From positions 1 through 61,506 of the forward strand of contig NZ_ADGX01000046.1 of NCBI RefSeq assembly GCF_000177675.1: DNA of 61,506 nt. Direction: 5' to 3'. The translations under genes were made by a program, and so were the position numbers. The DNA is from Parafrankia sp. EUN1f. GTDB taxonomy: Bacteria; Actinomycetota; Actinomycetes; Frankiales; Frankiaceae. Numbering within the stretch: position 1 is the first letter of the stretch; each line of letters starts with the position of its first letter. This document shows, piece by piece, positions 43,192-54,929 of the stretch. The notes under the pieces are model-generated. The model searched no databases. It had not been told where the DNA came from and worked only from the letters and a program-made list of their open reading frames with translations.

Positions 43192-43644
43192 ATGAAACTG
43201 ACGAGCAGTGCGGCAGCCATCCTGGAGCTCATCAGGACAGGCGCGAACGAGTCCGCGGAACCGCTGCTGGCGTTGTTCGACGAACTCGATCCGGTACCAG
43301 CGACGTTCATGTATGGCCGCTGGCGCGGCGGCCTGCTCACCGCCGATCGCGAGCTGGGCGTACTGCTTACCCGGATGAAGTGGTACGGCCGACATTTCAC
43401 TGACGCGGAGCACGCCGACCCGCTGTTATGCCGTCGCAGCGACGGCACCCTCTACTCGTTCGCCGGGCTGGGCCTGGCCCGCCTGCGGGAACTGAGCTTC
43501 CGCGGCAAGGTCTCCGCGGCGATGATCTACGACGACCAGCCGATGATCGATGTCTTCCGGAAGATCTCCGAGAACGTGGTGCTCGGCGTGACGGACACCA
43601 AGGGCCGCCCCGCCGACTTCTTCTTCCACCTCACCCGCGACTGA
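43192..43644 (+). CDS. GXWXG / DUF4334 domain protein
   Basis: 150 aa. The ATG at 43192 has GGGAGA upstream. The motif YGRWRGG near residue 42 is the GXWXG signature. The C-terminal half, YDDQPMIDVFRKISENVVLGVTDTKG, matches the partner DUF4334 domain. Together they make the usual small two-domain protein found in bacteria and fungi. Function is not established; the fold is predicted to be a small beta-barrel that may bind a ligand. It is transcribed divergently from the aldehyde dehydrogenase and may share its regulatory region. It ends at a long perfect hairpin shared with groEL. Confidence 0.88.
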   Translation: MKLTSSAAAILELIRTGANESAEPLLALFDELDPVPATFMYGRWRGGLLTADRELGVLLTRMKWYGRHFTDAEHADPLLCRRSDGTLYSFAGLGLARLRELSFRGKVSAAMIYDDQPMIDVFRKISENVVLGVTDTKGRPADFFFHLTRD

Positions 43645-43671
43645 CTCACTCGCGACCACTCACCCACGACT

Positions 43672-43712
43672 GAGGGGAACCACCGGGCCCGCACGGCCCG
43701 GTGGTTCCCCTC
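43672..43712. terminator. Long bidirectional terminator hairpin
   Basis: A perfect 18-bp stem, GAGGGGAACCACCGGGCC with its exact complement at 43695-43712, and loop CGCAC. It lies between the convergent GXWXG gene and groEL and should stop both. It is the strongest hairpin noted in the window. Confidence 0.9.
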
Positions 43713-43745
43713 ATCAGGTGATGTCAGCTGCCGGCAGCCGTGGGC

Positions 43746-46028
<2,283 letters not shown>

Positions 46029-47414
46029 TCACCGCCGAGCAGGCACCGGCCGACCGCCGACACCCAGATGCTCGCGCAGAGTGGTGCCCTCGTAGTCGGC
46101 CCGGAACACGCCGCGCTCCTGCAACAGGGGGACGACGGTGTCGGCGAACTCGTCCAGGCCGGCGGGGGTGATGTGCGGGGCGAGGATGAACCCGTCCGCC
46201 GCCTGCTCCTGCACGAAGTGGTTGATCGTCTCGGCGACCGTCGCCGGGCTGCCGACGAAGGTCTGCCGCGCGGTCACCTCGATGATGACCTCCCGGGTGG
46301 TGAGCTTGTGCTGCTCGGCCAGCTCCCGCCACCGCCGGGCGGTGGCCAGCCGGTCGTCGAACATCCGCACGCTGGCCCGCCCCTGGGCGATCGTGTGCTC
46401 ACCGGGCAGCGGGTCCTCGGTGGGCAGCGGCCCGTCCGGGTCGTGGCCGCTCAGGTCCCGGTTCCACAGCTGCTCGAGCAGCAGGATGGCGGTGGCGCCG
46501 CTGACCTGCTGGCGGCGGACCTCCGCCGCCCGTTCCCGGGCCTGCGCGTCGGTGTCCCCGAGGACGAACGTCGCCGCCGGCAGCACGAGCAGGTCCTGCG
46601 GCGCCCGGCCGTACCGGGCGAGGCGGCGTTTGACGTCCGCATAGAACGCCCGCCCGGCGTGGAACTCGCCGTGCCGGCTGAAGATGGCGTCCGCGGACGA
46701 GGCGGCGAACTCCCGGCCCGCGTCCGAGTCACCCGCCTGGAAGATCACCGGCCGGCCCTGCGGCGAGCGGGGCACGGTGAAACGCCCGCGGATGTCGAAA
46801 TGGCTGTCGGTGTGCTTGAACGAGCCCGCGGCGGCGTCGCGCAGGAAGACACCCGACTCCTTGTCCGCCAGGATGTCGCCGGGCGCCCAGGAGTCGAACA
46901 GCTCCAGGGCCGTCCGCAGGAACTGTTCGGCACGCTCGTAGCGCTGCTCCTGGGGCAGGAACCCGCCGCGGCGGAAGTTCTCCCCGGTGAACGCGTCCCA
47001 GGAGGTGACGACGTTCCACGCGGCGCGGCCGTCCGAGAGATGGTCGAGGCTCGCGAACTGGCGGGCCACCTCGAACGGCTCGTTGAACGTCGAGTTGATC
47101 GTGCCGGCCAGCCCCAGCCGGTCGGTCACCGCGGCCAGGGCGGCCAGCACGGTGAAGGTGTCGGGGCGCCCGACCACGTCGAGGTCGTGGATCCGCCCCC
47201 GCTGCTCGCGCAGCCGCAGGCCCTCGGCCAGGAAGAGGAAGTCGAACCGGGCACGCTCCGCGGTACGCGCGAAGTGGACGAACGACGCGAAGTCGATATG
47301 ACTGCCCGACCTGGGATCGGACCAGACGGTGGTGTTGTTGACCCCCGGGAAGTGCGCCGCGAGATGGACCTGCCTGGCCTTGCCGCGCACCTGACCGCTC
47401 GGCTGGCCGCTCAC
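46029..47414 (-). CDS. LLM-class FMN-dependent monooxygenase (NtaA/SnaA/DszA family)
   Basis: 461 aa. The GTG start at 47414 overlaps the upstream gene stop (GTGA). It is a TIM-barrel flavin monooxygenase using FMNH2 supplied by a separate reductase. The family pattern is clear: NNTTVWSDPRSGSHIDF near residue 28, AERARFDFLFLAEGL, DLDVVGRPDTFTVLAALA, NEPFEVARQFASLDHLSDGRAAWNVVTSWD and GRPVIFQAGDSDAGREFAA. Relatives oxidise nitrilotriacetate, dibenzothiophene sulfone, dimethyl sulfide or pristinamycin precursors, so a small N- or S-containing substrate is likely but not identifiable. It is the last of three coupled LLM genes; no flavin reductase is adjacent. Confidence 0.93.
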   Translation of the reverse strand: MSGQPSGQVRGKARQVHLAAHFPGVNNTTVWSDPRSGSHIDFASFVHFARTAERARFDFLFLAEGLRLREQRGRIHDLDVVGRPDTFTVLAALAAVTDRLGLAGTINSTFNEPFEVARQFASLDHLSDGRAAWNVVTSWDAFTGENFRRGGFLPQEQRYERAEQFLRTALELFDSWAPGDILADKESGVFLRDAAAGSFKHTDSHFDIRGRFTVPRSPQGRPVIFQAGDSDAGREFAASSADAIFSRHGEFHAGRAFYADVKRRLARYGRAPQDLLVLPAATFVLGDTDAQARERAAEVRRQQVSGATAILLLEQLWNRDLSGHDPDGPLPTEDPLPGEHTIAQGRASVRMFDDRLATARRWRELAEQHKLTTREVIIEVTARQTFVGSPATVAETINHFVQEQAADGFILAPHITPAGLDEFADTVVPLLQERGVFRADYEGTTLREHLGVGGRPVPARR

Positions 47415-48703
47415 GTGGCCGCGACCGCGTAGCGGTTGGCCGGCAGGCCCAGGCCCAGCGTCCCGCGCAGCGTGTCGGCGCTGTACTCGGCCCGGAACAG
47501 GCCGCGGCGGCGCAGCTCCGGTGCCAGCCCACGGGTGATCGCTACGAGGTCGGTGGGCAGCACCGCCGGGCGCAGCTGGAAACCGTCGATGCCGAGGCCG
47601 CTCCACTGCTCGATGAGGTCGGCCAGGCCCGCCGGCGTGCCGACGAAGATCCGCGCGTCCGAACGGTAGGGGCGCCGCCGGCCGGAGCGCTCGTCGAGGC
47701 GTTCCCGGCGCGCCACGGCCCGGCCGGGGTCGTCGTCGAGGAACACCACGAGATCGGCGAACACCCTGGCATCGGCCGCCGGGCGCCCGGCGGCCTGCCA
47801 GGCGGCCCGCACCTCGGCGACGATCCGGGCGGCGTCCGCCGCGTCGGACGGGGTCACGTGGACGAGGTCGGCCGACCGGGCGGCGAACCGGTACGGCAGG
47901 TCGGCATGCGCCAGCGCGGTGACCAGCGGCTGCCCCTGCGGCGGGCGCGGGACGATCGACGGGCCGCGCACGCTGAACCAGCGGCCGGCGAAGTCGATGT
48001 AGTGCAGCTTCTCCCGGTCGATGAAGCGGCCGGTGGCCACGTCACGGATCTCCGCGTCGTCCTCCCAGCTGTCCCACAGCCGGCGCACCACCTCCACGTA
48101 GTCGCCGGCCTCGTCGAACAGGTCCGCGACGAACTCCGCCGGCAGCGCCCCCGGGGAGGCCGGCGGGACGGGGACGTCGCGCCGGCCGAAGTGGGCGGCG
48201 TCGGCCGGCGACCCGGCGACCCGCACCCGAACCCCGGCCCGCCCGGAGCTGACATGGTCGAGCGTGGCGATGGCCTTCGAGAGGTGGAACGGCTCGGTGT
48301 GCGTGACCACCGCCGTCGGCACGATGCCGATCCCGCGGGTGCGCGGGGCCACCCGCGCCGCGATGAGAACCGCGTCGAGCCGGCCCCGCACCTCGTCGAC
48401 ACGCTCGTCGGGCCCGTCGAACCGGGACGACTGCAGCGCGAGGGTGTCCTCGATCGTCACGAAGTCGAGCCGGCCGTGCTCGGCCTCCCCGACGAGCTCC
48501 GTCCAGTAACGGCCGGAGAACAGCTCCCCCGGCCGGGCCTCCGCCTCACGCCATGCGGCGGGATGCCACCCACAGCCGTCCAGTGCCACGGCCAGGCCCA
48601 GCCCGCGGCCGCCGGGTACCGACTCACGCTGTTCCGCCGGCTGTGCCGCCGACTGCGGCAGCGGCTGCGGCACCGGCTGCGGCGTCGTCCCAGGCGCGGT
48701 CAC
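47411..48703 (-). CDS. LLM-class flavin-dependent oxidoreductase
   Basis: 430 aa. The GTG at 48703 overlaps the preceding gene stop (GTGA) and its own stop overlaps the next start, so the three genes are one translational unit. The N-terminus is a Pro/Gln-rich tail of about 35 residues, then [19 protein letters not shown] and [55 protein letters not shown] and [27 protein letters not shown], all typical of the luciferase-like fold in the NtaA branch. Substrate unknown. The sequence is clearly different from the downstream gene, so it is not a recent duplication. Confidence 0.9.
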   Translation of the reverse strand: MTAPGTTPQPVPQPLPQSAAQPAEQRESVPGGRGLGLAVALDGCGWHPAAWREAEARPGELFSGRYWTELVGEAEHGRLDFVTIEDTLALQSSRFDGPDERVDEVRGRLDAVLIAARVAPRTRGIGIVPTAVVTHTEPFHLSKAIATLDHVSSGRAGVRVRVAGSPADAAHFGRRDVPVPPASPGALPAEFVADLFDEAGDYVEVVRRLWDSWEDDAEIRDVATGRFIDREKLHYIDFAGRWFSVRGPSIVPRPPQGQPLVTALAHADLPYRFAARSADLVHVTPSDAADAARIVAEVRAAWQAAGRPAADARVFADLVVFLDDDPGRAVARRERLDERSGRRRPYRSDARIFVGTPAGLADLIEQWSGLGIDGFQLRPAVLPTDLVAITRGLAPELRRRGLFRAEYSADTLRGTLGLGLPANRYAVAAT

Positions 48704-49902
48704 TGGTTGTTCCAGGCGTCGGCGAGCAGTTGGTAGGAGCGCACCCGGTCGGCGTGGGAGTGGGTGATGGTGGTGATGAGGAGCTCGTCGGCTCCGGTGA
48801 CATCCCGCAGCACCTGCAGGCCGCGCACCACGGTCTGCGGCGAGCCGACGAACTGGGTGTCGAGGCGGTCCGCGATCAGCGCACGCTGCTCGTCGCTCAG
48901 GGCCGCCGCGGCCTGCGCCGCCTCCGGTGGGCTCGGGTAGGGGATCGCGCCCCCGCCCGCCCGGATGCTCGCCACCCACGGCGCGTAGCCGCTGGCGAGG
49001 TGCCGTGCGCTCTCGTCGTCGGGGCCCACGACGACATCCGCGGAGACCATCACCCGGGGCCGCGTGAGCACGCCTGGGCGGAACGACGCCCGGTACGCGT
49101 CGATCGTGTCGAGCACCCCCGCCGGGGTGATGTGGTAGTTCGCCGCCAGCGGCAGGCCGAGCTCCCCCGCCGTCCGGGCGCTCTCGCCCGCGGTCGACGC
49201 CAGGATCCAGATCTGGGCGTCCGCCCCCTGCGCGGCGGGCGCGGACAGTTCGGTGCCGTCCTCGGCCCGCAGTGTTCCGGCGAACAGTGCCTGGATGTCG
49301 CGGACGAGCCCGGCGTAGTCGTCGTCGGGATCGTCCCGGAAGCCGACGAGCCGAAGCAGCCGGCCGAGCCGCTGCAGGTCGAAGCTGAGCGCCGGCTGCG
49401 CCGGGACCAGCAGGCCGCCGACCACCCGCGAGGACGCCGCCGGCGACGACGACGCCCGTGCCGGTTCCGGTGCCGGTGCCGGTGCGGCGGCTGCGACGGG
49501 TACGGCCGGTGGGGCGGGTGCGGGGGCCTGACCGGCCCGCTCGAGCAGTCGCCCGACGCTGGACCGGCCGAGGCCGAGGTCGATCCGGCCGGGATGCAGG
49601 TGGGCGAGGGTGCCGAACTCCTCGGCGATGACGACCGCGGTGTGGTGACCGGTCTGCACCGCTCCCGAGCCGACCCTGATCCGTTCCGTCGCCGAGGCCA
49701 CCAGCCCGATCAGCACCGCCGGCGCGGCGGAGGCGACCCCCGGGGTCAGATGGTGCTCGGCGAGCCAGTACCGGCTGTAGCCGAAGGTCTCGACCCTGCG
49801 GGCCAGGTCGATCGTGTTGCGTAGCGCGTCGGCCGGCGACGAGCCGGCGGTGACAGGCGCAAGATCCAGCACGGAAAGTGGAACAGCTCCAGGTGAGGAC
49901 AA
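48700..49902 (-). CDS. LLM-class flavin-dependent oxidoreductase (MsnO8-type)
   Basis: 400 aa, first gene of the three-gene unit. The start is a TTG at 49902 with AAGGGG upstream, leading into the family opening [32 protein letters not shown]. Further family motifs: [50 protein letters not shown] and [11 protein letters not shown]. An insertion of about 35 Pro/Ala-rich residues (near 128-162) follows the GLGR motif, where other members have a short loop. FMN or F420 use cannot be told from sequence. A more A/T-rich stretch at 49,920-49,980 is the probable operon promoter. Confidence 0.9.
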   Translation of the reverse strand: MSSPGAVPLSVLDLAPVTAGSSPADALRNTIDLARRVETFGYSRYWLAEHHLTPGVASAAPAVLIGLVASATERIRVGSGAVQTGHHTAVVIAEEFGTLAHLHPGRIDLGLGRSSVGRLLERAGQAPAPAPPAVPVAAAAPAPAPEPARASSSPAASSRVVGGLLVPAQPALSFDLQRLGRLLRLVGFRDDPDDDYAGLVRDIQALFAGTLRAEDGTELSAPAAQGADAQIWILASTAGESARTAGELGLPLAANYHITPAGVLDTIDAYRASFRPGVLTRPRVMVSADVVVGPDDESARHLASGYAPWVASIRAGGGAIPYPSPPEAAQAAAALSDEQRALIADRLDTQFVGSPQTVVRGLQVLRDVTGADELLITTITHSHADRVRSYQLLADAWNNQ

Positions 49903-50045
49903 CGGGCCACCGCCCCTTCGATCACCACGGGTGACAAGGCATGAAACGCCACTTTGTTCATCTGATTAGTGAAGATTAGAAGCGAAGTGCCGGCTCGTCC
50001 AGTGGAAGCGCGCACCGCGTTCGGGCGCGCCCCTCCGAACCCCTG

Positions 50046-50507
50046 TCAGTCCAGGCAGAACTCGTTGCCTTCGGGATCCGCCATCACGATGAAGCCGTTC
50101 TCCATCGGAGGTGCCGGCTCGTGGCGACGCACCCGCGTCGCACCCAGCACGACCAGCCGATCACCCTCGGCCTCCAGCGCCGCCATCCGCTCCTCGCCCG
50201 ACAGCCCGGGAGCGGCACGGACGTCGAGGTGCACACGGTTCTTGGCGACCTTGTCCTCCGGCACCTGCTGGAAGAACAGCCGCGGGCCGTGCCCGGCCGG
50301 GTCCTCGATGGCCGACCGGGAGTTGCGCTGCTCCGGCGGTACACCGATCCTCGCGAGGAACTCGTCCCACGCGGCCAGCGGGTCCGCGCCTGCCGGCAGG
50401 TCAACCCCCGGCGGGGCCGGGTGGACGTAGCCCAGCACCTCACGCCAGAAGCACGACAGCGCCCGCGGATCGTGCGCGTCAAACGTGACCTGGACGTGAC
50501 GGCTCAT
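50046..50507 (-). CDS. VOC (glyoxalase/bleomycin-resistance) family protein
   Basis: 153 aa; the ATG at 50507 follows CGGAGTGAGCC. Two beta-alpha-beta-beta-beta modules: the first begins HVQVTFDAHDPRALSCFWREVLGY, and the second carries RVHLDVRA and ends GFIVMADPEGNEFCLD, the standard VOC closing motif with its metal-ligand Glu. Actinobacterial members of this type are numerous and mostly uncharacterised; enzyme, binding or resistance roles are all possible. It lies upstream of the LLM operon on the same strand but 143 nt away, so it is probably separate. It is divergent from the next gene. Confidence 0.88.
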   Translation of the reverse strand: MSRHVQVTFDAHDPRALSCFWREVLGYVHPAPPGVDLPAGADPLAAWDEFLARIGVPPEQRNSRSAIEDPAGHGPRLFFQQVPEDKVAKNRVHLDVRAAPGLSGEERMAALEAEGDRLVVLGATRVRRHEPAPPMENGFIVMADPEGNEFCLD

Positions 50508-50804
50508 GGCTCACTCCGTTCGCGGTGGTGGCTTCTCGGCGCTACCCCCCAGGATCATAGAGATTCCGATCTCGGCGGCTTCTGTCGGACTGGTCCGGGC
50601 CCGCGATTTATCGGCACCGGGGCGGGCAGCGAAGAGATACGGCGGAGACGGCGAGGGCACAGGCTCTCCGCTGCGGAATGCTTCCAGCGCCGCGATGTCC
50701 GGCGTGCTGCCGTGATGTTGGGCGTGCCGCCGTGGTGCCTGGTGCGCGGGGCCTGGGACGACCCGGCCAGAGCATCGGTCAAGTCAGTCTTTTCGGGAGG
50801 TTTC
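50508..50804. promoter_or_regulatory. Divergent intergenic region
   Basis: 297 nt between the VOC gene (leftward) and the SHEVLE-motif protein gene (rightward), so it should hold two promoters. I could not assign -10/-35 elements or a repeat with confidence. Confidence 0.4.
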
Positions 50805-51680
50805 ATGCTGGTACGTGAGATTGCGCTTGTGCCGTACGACCCTGACGGCGAGGGCGGGGAGAACATCGAGTTCGACAACCTGAAGCATCACCAGGTGATG
50901 GAGGTCGCGGCGGCGCTGCAGAAGCAGGTCACGCGCGATTTCTCCCCGATCTGGGGTGTTTCGGCAACCGTCGACTCCTTCGCCAAGCTCTCGGACGTCC
51001 CGCTGGGCTATTGGCCGGTGCTGCTGGTGGAGGACGTGCGCGGGGCCGCCGGCGTTCACCTTGACGACGACGGCCAGCCATTCGCGCTGGTCGAGGTCGG
51101 CAGCAGTTGGTCGCTGACCGCGAGCCACGAGGTGCTGGAGATGCTCGCGGACCCCTTCGGGAACCGCCTTGTCGCGGGGCAGGCCCCGGTGGTCAGCCAG
51201 GGCCGGGTGCAGTTCCTGGTCGAGATCGCCGATCCATCCGAGGACATTCGGTGGTCCTACACCGTGAACGACATCGTGGTGTCGGACTTCTACACGCCGA
51301 GATACTTTGACCCCGTGGCGGCCAGCGGCGTCCAGTACAGCTTCACCGGCGCGATCACCGAGCCGCGCCAGGTGCGCGAGGGCGGCTATCTGAGCTGGCA
51401 CAACCCGGATGACGACCACTGGTACCAGCACACGTTCTTCGGCTCGCAGCTGGAGCTCCGAGATCTTGGGAAGTTCACCCGGGACGGCCGGAGCATACGC
51501 GAGGCGATCGACGCGAACACCCGGCGCGAGTTCGCCGAGATCCAACGCCAGTCGAATCTCGACGCCGGCACACCGAGGCTGCAGGAGGCGGTCACGACGA
51601 AACAGTCCAGCGAGCGGATCTCGGCAAAGCGCGCGAAATTCCTCGACGAGTACATCAGCAGGAAGCTGATGGAGCGGTAA
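50805..51680 (+). CDS. Uncharacterised protein with SHEVLEMLADP motif
   Basis: 291 aa; the ATG at 50805 has GGGAGG 6 nt upstream. No transmembrane segment or signal peptide is visible. The central segment WSLTASHEVLEMLADPFGNRLV (about residues 101-122) recalls a metallopeptidase-like His-Glu-x-x-Glu site followed by Asp-Pro. The same pattern occurs in a group of bacterial hypothetical proteins that I recognise only by this motif. The N-terminal part starts as LVREIALVPYDPDGEGG. The C-terminal ~50 residues are charged and helical. I cannot assign a function; metal binding is an inference from the motif. A small gene follows after 14 nt, probably co-transcribed. Confidence 0.8.
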   Translation: MLVREIALVPYDPDGEGGENIEFDNLKHHQVMEVAAALQKQVTRDFSPIWGVSATVDSFAKLSDVPLGYWPVLLVEDVRGAAGVHLDDDGQPFALVEVGSSWSLTASHEVLEMLADPFGNRLVAGQAPVVSQGRVQFLVEIADPSEDIRWSYTVNDIVVSDFYTPRYFDPVAASGVQYSFTGAITEPRQVREGGYLSWHNPDDDHWYQHTFFGSQLELRDLGKFTRDGRSIREAIDANTRREFAEIQRQSNLDAGTPRLQEAVTTKQSSERISAKRAKFLDEYISRKLMER

Positions 51681-51694
51681 CGAGCAGGGACGAA

Positions 51695-52021
51695 ATGGCA
51701 GCGGACGACGAAGCGAAAGCTGACAAGGGTGACCGCCGTGCGGCCGAGCAGCGCGCACGGCGGTGGGCGGGCCAGGTCAACCGGCTCCTGGCGGGCGAGG
51801 CGCGTTCCTCGCCCGACGAGGCGGGCCCCGGCGCGCGTACCCCTCGGGAACTCACCGATCAGGCGGCCCGCGACGCCGCTGGCGAGTGGCGCGACAAGCC
51901 TGGCCCCTGCGACGAGCCCGGCGCCGACAAGCCTGCGCAGGGGCAAGCCCGGGGGCCGTCGTCGGTGACGCCGGCGGCTGGTACGGCTCGTCCTCCCCGT
52001 GATGATCAGGCATCCCGGTAG
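51695..52021 (+). CDS. Small hydrophilic protein, function unknown
   Basis: 108 aa, starting 14 nt after the preceding stop with GCAGGGA upstream of the ATG. It is almost entirely charged or Ala/Gly/Pro (AADDEAKADKGDRRAAEQRARRW), with no hydrophobic core, and is probably disordered. It is likely co-transcribed with the upstream SHEVLE-motif gene. I do not recognise a family; a chance open frame cannot be fully excluded in such GC-rich DNA. Confidence 0.5.
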   Translation: MAADDEAKADKGDRRAAEQRARRWAGQVNRLLAGEARSSPDEAGPGARTPRELTDQAARDAAGEWRDKPGPCDEPGADKPAQGQARGPSSVTPAAGTARPPRDDQASR

Positions 52022-52201
52022 CGCGTCGCCGGGGTCGGTGGAGCGCTTCGGGCGTTTCGCCGGCGCCGGTCCGGGAGCCGGCGAGCCCGCGGTCAGGGCC
52101 CCGTGAGCCGGTCGTCCGCGCTGCCGGGCAGCGGTGGCCGGCCTGCCACGTACACGACGGCGTCTTCCGCCACCCGGTCCGCGGACTTCCGGTCACCGCG
52201 C

Positions 52202-53784
52202 TCAGTTCGCCTCGCCCGGGGCGGTGGCCGCGCGGTCGTCGGCGGGTATCGCGTCCGTGGCCGGGTGGGCGCGGCCGGCCGGGCCGGCGGCGAAGGCGGT
52301 CAGCAGGTTCGTGGTGATCTGGGTGATCGGGACCTGGATGGCCGGCCCGTGTGCGCCCGGCCCGCAGACGTCGGCCAGGGCGCACACCCAGGCGCTGGTT
52401 CCGCTGTCGAACACACCGGCCCCGGATGCGGCGGTGTAGTAGGAGACGTCGGAGCTGTCCTGCGCGCCGCGGCAGGTGATCGGGGAGTGGGCGATCACCT
52501 CGATCGGCCGCGGGGTGGGATAGGCGAGGTTGACCCGGTCGTATTCGGAACCGATCAGACCCGGCAGCCGGGCTCCGGCCGTCAGGCCCGTCCCGGCCAG
52601 CAGCCACGACTGCGGCCGCGTGATGACCATGTCGCCATGGACGGGGTTGCGCTGGTACATCCCGCCGGTCAGCGAGCTCTCCGGATCGGCGTGCGGCGGC
52701 GACGGCCAGTTGGCGGTGATCTGCGCGTCGTCATGGCCGTAGACCGGATCCTCCTGAGCCACCTTGTACGCGGTCTCCAGCCGGTCGGGGCCGACCGGCG
52801 ACGGGTCGAGCCGGATCCGCCGGTACACCGCGTTCGCGCCGAGGAAGGCCAGATTGGTCCCGTGGTCGCGGGCCGTGGTCAGCGCGGCACGCATGGCCGG
52901 CGAGTAGTACTCGTCGTGACCCAGGGAGATCACCGCGCGGGCGCCGTCGAGCAGATGTGGATCGCTGTGCAGGTCGACGTCGGTCGCATAGTCCACCGGC
53001 ACGTTCAGCCGTTCGGCGAGGGCGACCAGCGGCATCTCGTTGCCGGTGAAGTCGGCCGCGCCGTCGCCGTAGTCATAGGGCCGGTCGAACGACACCACCC
53101 GAGCCCGGTCGGCGAAGCCGCGCGGCCCGTGGTACAGGCTGTAGCCCCCCCAGGCGTTGTAGGCCTGCCAGGTGGTGACCGCGTTGAGGATGACGACCCG
53201 ACCGGCCGCGCCCGGCCCGCGCACGGTCAGCGGCACGTATCGGTGGTTGCCGTCCGCGGCGTCCAGGCGGAACAGGTAGTTCCCGGGCGGCCAGGAACCG
53301 GTACTGAAGGTCGCGGTGGGCTGCCAGGCTGCCGCGGAGATCGTGTTCACCCCCGCGGTATGGGTCGGATCGGCCTGCCGGATACCGGGGATCGGGTCGG
53401 TCGTCGTGATCAGCCGACAGGTCCGCCCGCCATACCATCCGATACGGAACACCGAGATCGTCAGCGAGGGCGCCGTCGTCGAGGCGAACAGCCGCACTGG
53501 TTCACCCGGCGTGATGCTGACGCGGTCGGCCCAGCCTTCTACGGCGTGCTGCGGGCCCAGCTGGATCAGCCCGCAATCGGCGCCGGGTTGGCTGTTCTCC
53601 GCCCGGACATCGAAACCGGCCGGAGCCACGGTTGCGCCGGGAGCGCTGCCAGGGGTGGCGCCGGCGGGCGGGTCCGCGGTGTGGGGGCCGGTGAGGCACC
53701 GCCCAGCGCACAGCCGGCCAGCGTGAACACGGAGACGATCACGCCGATGCAAGCCGCCACGCGGGAGGACCGACGCCAGGACAC
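52202..53784 (-). CDS. N,N-dimethylformamidase beta-subunit-like secreted protein, frameshifted near the N-terminus
   Basis: The body (one frame from about 53,700 to 52,202, ~500 aa) matches the C-terminal domain shared with the large subunit of N,N-dimethylformamidase: SVFRIGWYGG, YLFRLDAADG, WQAYNAWGGYSLY, RVVSFDRPYDYG and SLGHDEYYSPAMRAAL. The family is widespread in actinobacteria, mostly uncharacterised. The natural N-terminus is in another frame: GTG at 53784 gives MSWRRSSRVAACIGV followed by a hydrophobic run and lipobox LAGC, a good lipoprotein signal, then a Pro-rich linker that leaves frame. In the body frame the same stretch (start 53791) is Arg-rich and not signal-like. A one-base shift at about 53,640-53,720, near runs of G and C, would join them. 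It is either a sequencing error or a real loss of export. Confidence 0.8.
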
Positions 53785-53891
53785 GGCTCATCCTCGCAGA
53801 GCCTGACAGCGCCGGCGCCGCGGGTCAGCGGTGAACGTCATCGGCAGGCGGCGGACACGAACCGAGCGCCCTTGCGGACGCGTCTGCAGCA

Positions 53892-54130
53892 CTAGGCCGG
53901 TGCCGGCCCGGTGCGGGTGGCCGTGGCGAGGGGGACGACGATCTGGTCGGCCACCGCGGCGACGAACTCGTCCGGCACCATCGGCTCACGGACCAGCGAG
54001 TACTGCACCAGCATGGCCGGGCCGCTGGCCGCCACCAGTTCGCTCGCCGCCGCCGGCGGCACCTCACCGCGCTCGGCCGCCTGGCGCAGCACCGTCAGGA
54101 TGATCCCGATGCACGGCTCGACCACGTGAT
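53892..54130 (-). pseudogene. TetR-family regulator remnant (C-terminal part only)
   Basis: Only the ligand-binding C-terminus survives: HVVEPCIGIILTVLRQAAERGEVPPAAASELVAASGPAMLVQYSLVREPMVP...QIVVPLATA, typical of TetR proteins of the multidrug-exporter type. The DNA-binding helix-turn-helix that should lie to the right is gone. The frame instead runs into unrelated Arg/Ala-rich sequence from about 54,130. The adjoining MFS gene has lost its N-terminus at the same point, so one deletion probably removed both. It cannot bind DNA as it stands. Confidence 0.8.
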
Positions 54131-54139
54131 CGGCTGCTT

Positions 54140-54753
54140 CCGAGGTTCGGCCCGAAGCCGCTGATGCTCGTCGGCGCCGCGCTCGGCACCGGCGGCATGG
54201 CCTGGCTGTCACAGGTCTCGACGGACTCCAGCTATGTTTCGATCACGCTCGGCCCGCTGCTGATGTTCGGCTTCGGGCTCGGGCTGCTGTTCGTGCCGTT
54301 GAGCGTGAGCCTCGTCGCCGGGGTGCCGCCGCAGCTGTCCGGCGCGGCGGCCAGCATGATGGTCACCGTCCAGCAGGTCGGCGGGGCGCTGGGCGTGGCG
54401 GTACTCGTCACGGTGTTCGGGACGGCCAGCCGGCATGCCCGGGCAGACGTGCCCGCGGGATCCTCCGCGGCCGACGCGGCCCGCTACGTGCTCGCCCACG
54501 GCGTGGCCCGGGCGTTCCTCGTCGGCGCTTCCTGGTCGCCGCCATCTTCCTGATCGTGCTGGCCGCCCGACCCCTCCGGGTCGGCGACGCGATGCCGCCG
54601 GCAGCCGGCCCCTCCGCCGGCCGGAAGGTTCCCGGGCAGCCGCCCGCCGCGGACAGAACCACGCCCGCGCACCGCGAAGCGGCCGCCCGCGACGGCGCCG
54701 CGGCGGCCGGCTCCGGGCGCCCGGACGACGCCGGCGCCTCGCCGGGCGGCTGA
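54140..54753 (+). pseudogene. MFS drug-exporter remnant (EmrB/QacA type, C-terminal part, frameshifted)
   Basis: Homology starts abruptly at RFGPKPLMLVGAALGTGGM, a cytoplasmic-loop and helix segment from the second half of a 14-helix exporter. It continues through LGPLLMFGFGLGLLFVPLSVSLVAGVPPQLSGAAASMMVTVQQVGGALGVAVLVTVFG. Near 54,530 the frame breaks: one frame stops at 54553, while the last membrane helix (FLVAAIFLIVLAARP) continues in another frame to 54753. The N-terminal helices are absent. With the divergent TetR remnant it forms the fossil of a regulator-exporter pair. Confidence 0.8.
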
Positions 54754-54929
54754 ACCCGGCGTCCTCGACGCGGTCACGGGCGGCGGATGTGCCGGCCGGT
54801 CAGGCGGCCACAACCAAGTAGATCGAACCCGGCGTCGGGGCCGCCGGCATTTCACCGATCCGGACCACGACCTGCCACCATCCCGGCCTAATCTGGTACT
54901 GATCGGATTGGGCGGGAAAGGGGATCTCC

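Noticed and set aside
49957-49973. TTCATCTGATTAGTGAA as an operator before the LLM operon
   Set aside because: Only the outer four bases pair properly; the symmetry is too weak to call.
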